From assembly GCA_036939975.1 (NCBI GenBank), contig JALLPB010000738.1, positions 1 to 14,261 on the forward strand: a stretch of DNA of 14,261 nucleotides, in the 5' to 3' direction. The DNA is from Cyclostephanos tholiformis. Its lineage: Eukaryota > Bacillariophyta > Thalassiosirophyceae > Thalassiosirales > Thalassiosiraceae. Shown piece after piece: positions 1 to 7,671 of the stretch. How positions within the stretch are numbered: position 1 is the stretch's first letter; every line of letters starts with the position of its first letter. Position numbers and translations under genes: made by a program. The notes below the pieces were generated by a model that had not been told where the DNA came from, did not search any database, and worked only from the letters and a program-made list of their open reading frames with translations.

Positions 1-1
1 A

Positions 2-33
2 GGCCGATACTTGCAGTGCCGGGACGTTTTTTT
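2..33 (+). repeat. Left terminal inverted repeat of the Harbinger element
   Basis: It begins GGCCGATACTTGCAGTGCC, continues through GGGACG and ends in a T run. All 32 bases match the reverse complement of 4494-4525. The match breaks at position 34, where the right end has a different base. Confidence 0.95.
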
Positions 34-180
34 TCTTTTTTTCGTCGTATGTAGGTTTGTACCGCTTGGCGATTTTTGGGGTTATTTTTTGGCGAATTTT
101 GGATTTCGAAAAAAACGTTCCGTGAAATGGCGGGAGTGTTTGGGACGTTTTGTGAAACACAAAACGGACTGGGACGTTTT
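21..180 (+). repeat. Left subterminal repeats and hairpin, possible transposase-binding sites
   Basis: The ten bases GGGACGTTTT occur inside the terminal repeat at 21-30 and again at 142-151 and 171-180, all in the same orientation. Between the last two, 146-166 is a perfect palindrome with nine-base arms (CGTTTTGTG / CACAAAACG) around an AAA loop. I found only the terminal copy of this motif at the right end. Short subterminal repeats are common protein-binding sites in DNA transposons; that role is inferred here. The stretch 34-254 otherwise serves as leader and promoter of the transposase gene, and I see no clear TATA box. Confidence 0.55.
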
Positions 181-254
181 TTGCTCTTTTGCGTCTTGTA
201 TTGAGTTCCCCTCTATGTGGGTGATCTGGCTTCCTTGTTCTGACCATTCCTTCC

Positions 255-1910
255 TTGCCTTTCCATGCGATAATGGATCATGGCGTCCCCCCTCCCGGTC
301 CTGGCATTGAAAATGCTGTCCTCCGGACTAGCATTACCGATTGTATCGATGGTGGTGGCGACGGCTCTATTGATGTGGACAAGTTTCTGTTGCACACTGA
401 GGAGGTTGTTTCGCGGCAAAGATGGGCTACTGCCACCGTCATGGATTTGCTGGATGTTCGTGGCTCTAATCTTCAGTCTCTCCCTTCGCCCGAATCTAGT
501 CCTGTCCAGCCTCGCGAGATTAGGAAGCGCGCTCCGAGGAGAGTATGGGCTCGTAAATCTACTGAAGACGCCCCTTTGGAGCTCATTACTCCTCAGGAGT
601 CGTGCTGGTATGTAATGTATGTGTCGAACGTTTTAATATTGGAGGACTCACGGATGATGGATAAGTTTCGAGTGAGGTTTCGCTTGCCTTATCCCAACTA
701 TCTCGAACTTGTTGAGGCCGTTAGGTCTCATGAGATTTTCGATCGTTGGTGTGGCCATAAAAAAAATGGAAAGAAGAGTTCACCTGTGGAGTTGCTCGTT
801 CTGGGTGCGTTGCGCTATCTGGGGCGTGGGTGGACGTTTGACGACATTGAGGAGTCCACGGCTATCGACCACGATGTTCATCGTGTCTTTCTACACTGTT
901 TCATCAATTTTGGCAGTACTGTTTTGTTCGAAAAACATGTCGTTGCTCCAGTTCACGTTGATGAGGCGCGGTCAAACATGCACGAGTACGCTGTAGCTGG
1001 CTTCCCCGGGTGCGTTGGATCCGCTGATTGCACACATATTGTCACTGAACGTTGCGAATTTTATTTGAAGAATAATCACCTTGGGCCGAAGTCGAGCCAT
1101 ACAACACGCACGTTCAACTTAACGTGCAATCATCGTCGTCGTATTCTCCATACAACGGATGGAGGTCCCGGACGGTGGAACGATCAAACAATGGTGAGAT
1201 TGGACAATTTTATTATGGGTATTCGTGAATCGTCAATATTGCGCGACCATACCTTCGAATTACTGTCTCGAGATGACGACGGTAATATAAAAAAGGTGAC
1301 GTATAGCGGCGTTTATGTTTTAGTTGATAATGGGTACCTTGATTGGTCATGCACGGTACCGCCGATGACGATGACCAACCAAATAAACGAAATTCGGTGG
1401 TCTAAATGGGTGGAGTCCATGCGGAAAGATGTGGAGTGCACCTTTGGTATTTTGAAGGGTCGCTTTCGGATCCTGAAGACCGGAATACGTCTGTTGGGAG
1501 TAATGAAGGTAGATGATGTTTGGAAGACCTGCTGCGCATTACATAACTGGCTTTTGGATATTGATGGCATCTCTGCAGTTTGGAGGAATGGTGTTCGCAT
1601 TTGGGGGAGTGATTGGACCGGCCCGTTGGGAGATTTAGACTTCGAAGGTGTTAGGGAAGAGGTGCCAAATGCCATTGCTAGGCTCTCGACGAATTTGGAT
1701 CCTCGCAACTATGATTTGTCAGGCGTGGGTCCGGGTGAGGACATAACCGGCGACGAAACTGTTCCTTTCGAACATTCACGTCAAGTACTGACGAGCAGTG
1801 TGTCGAATTTAACGCTGTCAGAATTTAGAAGCAGATTGATTGAGCACTTTGACTTATCCTTCCATCGCAACGATTTAGTTTGGCCGAGCTGTAGACCAAG
1901 TAATTACTAG
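255..1910 (+). CDS. PIF/Harbinger DDE transposase (HARBI1-like)
   Basis: This 551-residue protein should cut and rejoin the element's ends in the nucleus. A helical N-terminal region (about residues 140-220) precedes the catalytic core, as in HARBI1-like nucleases. The core has the three acidic residues in their usual settings: D258 in GSADCTHI, D358 in VDNGYLDW and E394 in KDVECTFGILKGRF. The last two are 35 residues apart (DD35E). The downstream CCALHNW (about 425-432) matches the conserved helix of the family. The reading frame is intact and no intron is needed. The first ATG at 255 is used; a second ATG at 273 is equally possible. The stop lies 76 bp from the stop of the convergent partner gene. 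DDE-4 family membership follows from these motifs, not from a search. Confidence 0.95.
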   Translation: MPFHAIMDHGVPPPGPGIENAVLRTSITDCIDGGGDGSIDVDKFLLHTEEVVSRQRWATATVMDLLDVRGSNLQSLPSPESSPVQPREIRKRAPRRVWARKSTEDAPLELITPQESCWYVMYVSNVLILEDSRMMDKFRVRFRLPYPNYLELVEAVRSHEIFDRWCGHKKNGKKSSPVELLVLGALRYLGRGWTFDDIEESTAIDHDVHRVFLHCFINFGSTVLFEKHVVAPVHVDEARSNMHEYAVAGFPGCVGSADCTHIVTERCEFYLKNNHLGPKSSHTTRTFNLTCNHRRRILHTTDGGPGRWNDQTMVRLDNFIMGIRESSILRDHTFELLSRDDDGNIKKVTYSGVYVLVDNGYLDWSCTVPPMTMTNQINEIRWSKWVESMRKDVECTFGILKGRFRILKTGIRLLGVMKVDDVWKTCCALHNWLLDIDGISAVWRNGVRIWGSDWTGPLGDLDFEGVREEVPNAIARLSTNLDPRNYDLSGVGPGEDITGDETVPFEHSRQVLTSSVSNLTLSEFRSRLIEHFDLSFHRNDLVWPSCRPSNY

Positions 1911-1986
1911 TTACGTAAGTGTTCGCACGTTTCGATATAGTTTTTATTCGTAGACAAAGAAACTTTATTTAGGTTATCACAAATAT
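1911..1986. other. Convergent 3' intergenic gap of the transposon
   Basis: This 76-bp AT-rich stretch separates the stop codons of the two transposon genes. Both transcripts must end within it or overlap in the other gene. No canonical AATAAA is present on +. Overlapping 3' ends could form double-stranded RNA, but that is speculation. Confidence 0.5.
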
Positions 1987-4341
1987 TTATCCATCAGTTA
2001 ACAAGCTAGAAACATAATCTTCTTCCGATCCCGTCCGTCTTGCAGTAATGATGCCCATCGAACTCGAGGCGTGACGCAATACCTGATCAACGATTGCGTT
2101 CATCTGACGCGGTGCCTCCGTCACCGATCTCATTTCATTCGTAAGAGTTTCTATTTTTGTCATTAGATCGCCAATCTCCTTATACACTACCCGCTTTTCA
2201 TCATTGTCCATGTCAATTGCTGTCATCATTCGTTCCTTAAATCCTATCATGTCACGTGCTGCATCGATCTGCTTCGAAATTGCAACGACTCTCAAGTTCC
2301 GATCCTGCTGAACAGCGCTCTCCTCGTTCTGAGCAATTATCCCCGCACTAATCTTCACACCTATGCTCATTCCACGTTCATCGGCACCTGCCGCCCTATT
2401 TGTATTCTCCCGTTCACGTTCCTTCTTGCGCATTGCATTTCTACCACCTGCCCTCCGTTCCTCTAGATTCTCACTTGATCCACCAAGAGCAAGCGTCGCA
2501 GAAAAATACACCCTCTCCCTTGTTGGCCCAAAGCAAATAAAGGCATACTTGCCAAACCAGGTATACCCATCTGGGGCAATGACATAATTCTTTGAACTCC
2601 AACGTGATACCATATCATCCCACTGGTCATCGGAAAGCGCTGTTGGATCTACAGTAGCACCAATTGGAACGTCGTCATCATCATCTTCGTCATCAGGAGC
2701 AAGAAGAAGTGCACGAGAACTATCATTGCCCATCTCTGCAATGGGACAAGACGAGGGATTTGGCGACACAGAAGCGTTAGGCTTAGCCAACATTGCATAC
2801 ATACCATTGTCAATCGCCTGATATAATTGCTGATGCGTTCTTCCGCTCGCTAGCCCTGTTACCCATCCCGTCCGATCGACTTGAACGAAGTCCACTCTAC
2901 GTAAGAGAGCCATTGCTTTCTTTACAAACTTATGGACTTTTAGGCCCATCTCCCAGATCGTCCTACCAGTCATCTCCTTCCCACAACCATACTTGTAGCG
3001 TCCAACCATCGCTGCTGTAATGTCGATACCGGCAACAAATGCACAAGTGGGTTGCCTGCCACGGAACATTGGCTTCAACACACGTTCTACCCCCTCTTCT
3101 CCCTCGACAACATCATATAAGAACTTGAACGCGTTGTCCCCATCCACGATCTGTTCGCAAGCACCCTTTATATTCTTTGTCGGACAACCATAGAACTGCT
3201 CGCGAACCAATGCATCTCGCTGCTGCTTACCAAGCTTTTCAACCTGAGTGAAAACGAACATCTGACACTGAAACGCAGCGAGACGACGTAGTTCGTGGAG
3301 TATTCCAGCGCATACCTTAACCCTCTTGTTCTTTGAAGAGGTTGGCTTGCTCGGGGCATGCGGTGGATGTATCCCTCCACGCTGATTCTTGATCACCTTT
3401 AATCTGTTCTCACAAAGAACACAGAGAACTGCCTTCATCTTATCCTCGCTCGACAAGCGGCTATAACGATTGAATCCACTCTTTTCCAAATCGGAAACTG
3501 AAATCGCAAACTGCCCCTTGTTACCAGCCGAGACCTGGGAAAAAGACAGCACCTCAGTGCACATCTCATGCGCCTTGAGGTCACAGTTGACACAGGTCAA
3601 AGCATCGACGCCTGATTCGCCAGGACAACGGCAAAACTTGATGGCAGCACAGACAAACGGCGCGACAACTGTGGTCGTGCTAACAACACAGCCTGACGAG
3701 CTCGTAGCAGCAGCTGCCGTACTAGCAGGTGATGACAGATCGAAGGATAGCTGCTTCCCAATGGCGGACGGCGCATCCCCAACGCTAGCGAGAATGCGAG
3801 CGGCCTTTGCAGCGTCCTCGGCGCTAACACGATCCTTCTCGGCGCTGCGAATCCTGTACCTATCAGCGCGAGAGAGGGTTGGCGGAGTAGTAGAAACGGC
3901 TGTGGCAACACTGCCATGTGCCCCACCCCTCTGCTGCACTCCAGCAAGTAATCGGGCGCGCTCCGCAGCGCGCTTCTCCAAAGCGTCCTCAGACGCCAGA
4001 CGAGGTGGACGGCGTTGATTGACCTCAGAGAGGAGGCGAGCACGCTCCTGAGTGCGCTTAAGGCTCGCACGAGCCAATTTACCGACTGCCCGAGGGCAGA
4101 CGTCAGCTGACCCGGAAGGGGGAGGATCCTGCACGGAAGCACGCTCGCCGGCGGAACCGAGGACGGCAACCGGCGGAGGAGGAGAAAGCTTAGACGCCTG
4201 TGCCGTACGCTTGGGGCGAGGGGTCTTGCACATGTCACAAACAGAACCCCCCCCGTTGGCATACGTGCAATCAGGACAATGCCAGATCGTCGAGGGCGAG
4301 GGGGGGGACCGCAAGGTAGGAAAGTTCTTGTCGGCGTTCAT
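1987..4341 (-). CDS. Harbinger second protein with RanBP2-type and PHD-like zinc fingers
   Basis: This is an intact 784-residue protein encoded inside the transposon, convergent with the transposase. Residues 20-38 form a RanBP2-type finger (W20, C22, C25, N29, C35, C38), with one residue fewer than usual between the Cys pairs. Residues 237-310 give a C4HC3 order like a PHD finger: C237-x-C239, C250-x2-C253, H258-x2-C261, C307-x2-C310, with a long loop before the last pair. Between the two fingers are charged Arg/Ala-rich repeats of the form ERARLLxxV. An Asp run lies near residues 555-560. The C-terminal 160 residues are charged and probably coiled coil. Canonical Harbinger second proteins carry a Myb/SANT domain and help nuclear import and DNA binding by the transposase; I see none here, so that role is inferred from position. 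The start is the first ATG, 149 bp inside the right end of the element. Confidence 0.8.
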   Translation of the reverse strand: MNADKNFPTLRSPPSPSTIWHCPDCTYANGGGSVCDMCKTPRPKRTAQASKLSPPPPVAVLGSAGERASVQDPPPSGSADVCPRAVGKLARASLKRTQERARLLSEVNQRRPPRLASEDALEKRAAERARLLAGVQQRGGAHGSVATAVSTTPPTLSRADRYRIRSAEKDRVSAEDAAKAARILASVGDAPSAIGKQLSFDLSSPASTAAAATSSSGCVVSTTTVVAPFVCAAIKFCRCPGESGVDALTCVNCDLKAHEMCTEVLSFSQVSAGNKGQFAISVSDLEKSGFNRYSRLSSEDKMKAVLCVLCENRLKVIKNQRGGIHPPHAPSKPTSSKNKRVKVCAGILHELRRLAAFQCQMFVFTQVEKLGKQQRDALVREQFYGCPTKNIKGACEQIVDGDNAFKFLYDVVEGEEGVERVLKPMFRGRQPTCAFVAGIDITAAMVGRYKYGCGKEMTGRTIWEMGLKVHKFVKKAMALLRRVDFVQVDRTGWVTGLASGRTHQQLYQAIDNGMYAMLAKPNASVSPNPSSCPIAEMGNDSSRALLLAPDDEDDDDDVPIGATVDPTALSDDQWDDMVSRWSSKNYVIAPDGYTWFGKYAFICFGPTRERVYFSATLALGGSSENLEERRAGGRNAMRKKERERENTNRAAGADERGMSIGVKISAGIIAQNEESAVQQDRNLRVVAISKQIDAARDMIGFKERMMTAIDMDNDEKRVVYKEIGDLMTKIETLTNEMRSVTEAPRQMNAIVDQVLRHASSSMGIITARRTGSEEDYVSSLLTDG

Positions 4342-4493
4342 GTGGGCAGCTTGTGGACACGCTGGAGAATCAGGTCAAGGGGAGGGCAAACAAGCGAAAC
4401 CAATTCCTGTGCATGTAAACAGCGACTGCAGCAAAAAAAAGCGTTCGACTGTAAGGCACGAGGAGGGCAAAAAGTGCTAATTCAGCGAACATT

Positions 4494-4525
4494 AAAAAAA
4501 CGTCCCGGCACTGCAAGTATCGGCC
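4494..4525 (-). repeat. Right terminal inverted repeat of the Harbinger element
   Basis: This is the perfect inverted copy of 2-33: an A run, then CGTCCCGGCACTGCAAGTAT and CGGCC. It ends exactly at the TTA target site. Confidence 0.95.
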
Positions 4526-4528
4526 TTA
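4526..4528. repeat. Right copy of the TTA target-site duplication
   Basis: TTA follows directly after the right terminal repeat. Only the final A of the expected left copy is inside the window (position 1). TTA/TAA is the typical target of PIF/Harbinger elements. Confidence 0.75.
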
Positions 4529-4856
4529 ATATTTTGGGAACGCTCCACTACACTCTCTCTTTCAACAAAGTTCAACCAAAGACACTCCGAGCGCCAGCTG
4601 TCTTCACACCCCAAGAAGATCTTGAAACAGAGAGAGACGAAAAAAAAGCAATCACATCCGTCCGATCTTGCCATCACAACGCCAGCGAGAACGTTGAATT
4701 ACTACTTCGCGGCCACTTTGTGCTGGAACGATACTTAACACCACCACTCTTGCCGGAGAGACACACCATCACGACCGCCGCATCCCGTCGTCTCGGCCTC
4801 TCTCACTCCATGATCCTTGCCATCACATTCTAATCATCACCGTCAAATTTTCTGGC
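4529..4856 (+). promoter_or_regulatory. Presumed promoter and 5' UTR of the isocitrate dehydrogenase gene
   Basis: This 328-bp stretch lies between the transposon's right end and the isocitrate dehydrogenase start codon. It is rich in pyrimidine tracts (CTCTCT) and CAC/ATCAC motifs and has no convincing TATA box. Open frames running through it continue from the transposon end and look like chance. The transposon insertion has separated it from the original upstream DNA. Its regulatory role is inferred only from position. Confidence 0.45.
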
Positions 4857-7671
4857 ATGTCTTATTTATCCAAAGTTATCCCCCTTGTGAGGGCACGTTC
4901 CTCCTCCCCTATCGTCTTTAACCCCACTCTCTACTCAATAACTGCTGCACAGACCCCTACCCTCCGTCCAATCTCTCCATTCTCAGCCGCACTTTCCAAC
5001 GGCAGCGACCATGGCTCGTTCGGTGGTCATCGTGGGTATGCCACGGCATTTTCTGGTCCTTGTGCCGGCTTTTGGACGGCCAACGATTTTGGTACCGTAA
5101 GGAGATGGGAGGCGAAGGCGTCATTGACTCGTTCGATGAGCGACGTGGTCTTGCCCGAGCCACCGACGTCGAACCACCCACACAAGCCCATTCCAGGCGT
5201 TACGGGAAAGCTCATTTACACTGAGACGTGAGTACCTATTACATATTCTGGGACTTGGCCGAAGCGTTTCATCTATCTGATATTCTGCATCGACGACACC
5301 TTATTTGCTGTTATAGGGATGAGGCACCGGCGTTGGCGACCTTTAGTTTGTTTCCAGTTCTGTCCAAGTTTGGCGCCATGGCTCAAATAGATGTCGTCCC
5401 CTGCGACATCTCCGTGGCGGGTCGCATTTTGGCAACATTTCCCGAGAAGCTGAGGCCCGAACAACGCGTCGCGGACAATCTATCATATCTCGGAGATATC
5501 TGTAAGACGCCCGAGGCGATAGTTGTCAAGCTACCAAATATCAGTGCATCCATCCCTCAGCTCGACGCATGCATTGCCGAACTTCGCTTGAAGGGTTACG
5601 ATGTTCCTATGTTCCCCCATGAACCCAAAACGGAGGAAGAAAGTGCAATTAGGGCTCGCTATGCCACCGTCCTCGGAAGCGCCGTGAATCCAGTACTTCG
5701 CGAAGGTAACTCCGATCGCCGCGTGGCGGCGCCCGTGAAGGCGTATGCTCAGAAGAATCCGCACAAGATGGGTATCTGGAGCAAGGCATCTCGGACTCAT
5801 GTGGCACACATGGACTGTGGAGATTTCTTTTCCAGCGAGCAAAGTACCACCGTCAAAGACGCCACGGATGTGGTGATTGAACATCTGGCTCCCGATGGCA
5901 CCGTCACTGTGTTGAAGGAGAGCACTAAGGTGTGTCTTCATTTATTAGTTGCGCGTCTGATTTTATCGTCCCATAGCACGCCAAACTGTTTACAACGTTA
6001 CATTTACCAACAATTAAGCTGCAAGCAGGAGAGGTGATTGATGCAGCGACTATGAATATTCAGGATCTTTGTGCTTTCTACGAGAGGGAGATCTCCGATG
6101 CCAAAGAAAATGATATTCTTCTCAGTTTGGTAAGAAGAGATCGAAACGTTATCGTCATCTTGATCGTTCGGCACAATTTTCCTGACCAAATAAATTTTGA
6201 CTACGATACGAAACAGCACTTGAAGGCAACCATGATGAAAGTTTCTGATCCCATAATGTTCGGACACTGCGTCAAGGTGTACTTTAAGAATGTCTTCGAC
6301 AAGTATGGACCGTTGCTGGAGGAGATTGGGGCGAACCCTAACTTAGGCCTTGGCGCCGTACTTGACGCGATCGACAGCAAGCTTTCCCCAGAAAAAGCTA
6401 AGGAAATTAGAGATGCTATTGATGCGTGCTACGAAGAACGTCCTTGGCTTGCTATGGTGAACTCTGACAAAGGAATCACAAATCTGCATGTACCGTCAGA
6501 TATCATTATCGATGCAAGTATGCCAGTCGTTATTCGCGATTCTGGACAGATGTGGAACAAGGATAATGAGCTAGAAGACACCAAATGTTTGATCCCAGAT
6601 CGCTGCTATGCCACTATGTACCAAGAAGTTATTTCTTATTGCAAAGTCCATGGGCAATTTGATGTTGCCACAATGGGTAATGTTTCCAATGTTGGTCTTA
6701 TGGCCCAGAAGGCTGAGGAGTATGGCTCGCACGACAAGACTTTCGAAATTCCAGCTCAGGGTGTTGTCACTGTACGTGACAAAAATTCGAACGAGGTGTA
6801 CTTTGAGCATAAAGTGAATACCGGTGATCTTTGGCGTATGTGTCAGACGAAGGACGCTGCAATCAAAGATTGGGTGAGACTCGCCGTCGAACGCGCCAAG
6901 GCCACTGGATCAAGAGGAATATTCTGGCTTGACAAGAGACGCGCACATGATGCGTCATTGATTGATAAGGTCAACACTTATCTAAAGGATCACGACCTAA
7001 GTGGCACAGACTTATCGATTATGAAGCCAGTGGATGCGATCCGCGTCACCATGGAGAGGTGCACTGATGGCAAGGATACAATTTCTATCACTGGCAATGT
7101 CTTGCGTGACTACCTAACTGACCTTTTCCCAATTTTGGAGCTCGGAACTTCTGCTAAAATGCTCTCAATTGTTCCCTTGCTGGCCGGGGGGGGGTTATAT
7201 GAGACTGGTGCTGGTGGATCAGCTCCTAAGCACGTGCAGCAATTCGTGAAAGAAGGACATCTTCGTTGGGATTCTCTTGGAGAGTACCTCGCGACAGCTG
7301 TGGCATTCGAGCAACTCGGTAATATGAGTGGTAACAAAAAGGCTGCCCTTCTCTCCAAGGCCTTGAACAAAGCTGTCGGGCGTATTCTGGACAACCGCAA
7401 AAGTCCATCTCGCCGAGTGAAAGAGATTGATAATAGGGCCACCAACTTTTACATCGCTCTGTATTGGGCTGAGTATCTTGCGGAAGAAGATCCAGCTTTC
7501 AAGCCACTCTACGAAAAGCTCTCCAGCAACAGGAGCAAAATCGTGGAAGAATTCAAAGTCAGCCAAGGAGAGCCTGTTGATCTTGGAGGATATTACATGT
7601 TCGATTACGAAAAGACGAAGCGTGCGATGTTGCCCTCGGCCACTCTGAACGAAATCATTGAAAATGCTTGA
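4857..7671 (+). CDS. Monomeric-type NADP isocitrate dehydrogenase, mitochondrial leader, four exons
   Basis: This enzyme oxidises isocitrate to 2-oxoglutarate and CO2. Exons 4857-5227, 5317-5929, 6019-6129 and 6217-7671 join in frame to 849 residues; bacterial monomeric enzymes have about 740. Family blocks run without gaps from [10 protein letters not shown] (residue 125) to the C-terminus. Substrate-site residues S245, N248, R252 and R258 lie in [16 protein letters not shown]. The metal and active-site residues are D464 (IIDASMP) and R662, D663, D667 ([11 protein letters not shown]). Residues that contact the NADP 2'-phosphate in the Azotobacter enzyme are kept as H704, R715 and R764, so NADP use is expected. 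The N-terminal extra of about 115 residues has Arg, Lys and Ser but no acid before D51, and RGYAT at 59-63 resembles a mitochondrial processing site. The start is the first ATG in the open frame; an unseen upstream intron would change the leader but not the enzyme. Confidence 0.94.
5228..5316 (+). other. Intron 1 of the isocitrate dehydrogenase gene
   Basis: GTGAGT donor and TTATAG acceptor, 89 bp, phase 2. Splicing joins KLIYTET to DEAPAL exactly as in the bacterial family; unspliced, the frame meets a stop. Confidence 0.93.
5930..6018 (+). other. Intron 2 of the isocitrate dehydrogenase gene
   Basis: GTGTGT donor and ATTAAG acceptor, 89 bp, phase 0. Splicing joins LKESTK to LQAGEVID, which aligns without gaps to the family block ending in VQAGEII. 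The acceptor is a weaker AAG, but it is the only choice that keeps the alignment. Confidence 0.88.
6130..6216 (+). other. Intron 3 of the isocitrate dehydrogenase gene, in frame and free of stops
   Basis: GTAAGA donor and AAACAG acceptor, 87 bp, phase 0. Removing it joins ILLSL to [10 protein letters not shown], an invariant family block. The intron is a multiple of three and has no stop in frame, so retention would insert 29 residues rather than end the protein. Confidence 0.92.

Larger units (their letters stand above)
2..4525. mobile_element. PIF/Harbinger-type DNA transposon, apparently complete
   Basis: Both ends are present as perfect 32-bp inverted repeats. The right end is followed by TTA, and the single base left of the element (A at position 1) fits the last base of the same TTA. 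A 3-bp TWA target duplication is typical of the PIF/Harbinger superfamily. The interior holds an intact DDE transposase on + and an intact zinc-finger gene on -, arranged tail to tail, as expected for a two-gene Harbinger element. Perfect ends and undisturbed reading frames suggest recent or current mobility; that is an inference. The left copy of the target duplication is cut off by the window edge, so it cannot be fully verified here. Confidence 0.93.

Noticed and set aside
3470..4262. Long frames on both strands (182 and 221 codons) inside the zinc-finger gene
   Set aside because: They are shadows of a GC-rich part of the 784-residue gene; the zinc-binding pattern fits only the main frame.
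4279..4833. A 184-codon + frame crossing the right end of the transposon
   Set aside because: It runs through the terminal repeat and target site into the promoter region and has no recognisable domain.
5027..5215. A - strand frame with GGSGKTTS resembling a Walker A loop
   Set aside because: It is antisense to the first exon of the isocitrate dehydrogenase, lacks the leading Gly of the loop and has no other NTPase motif.
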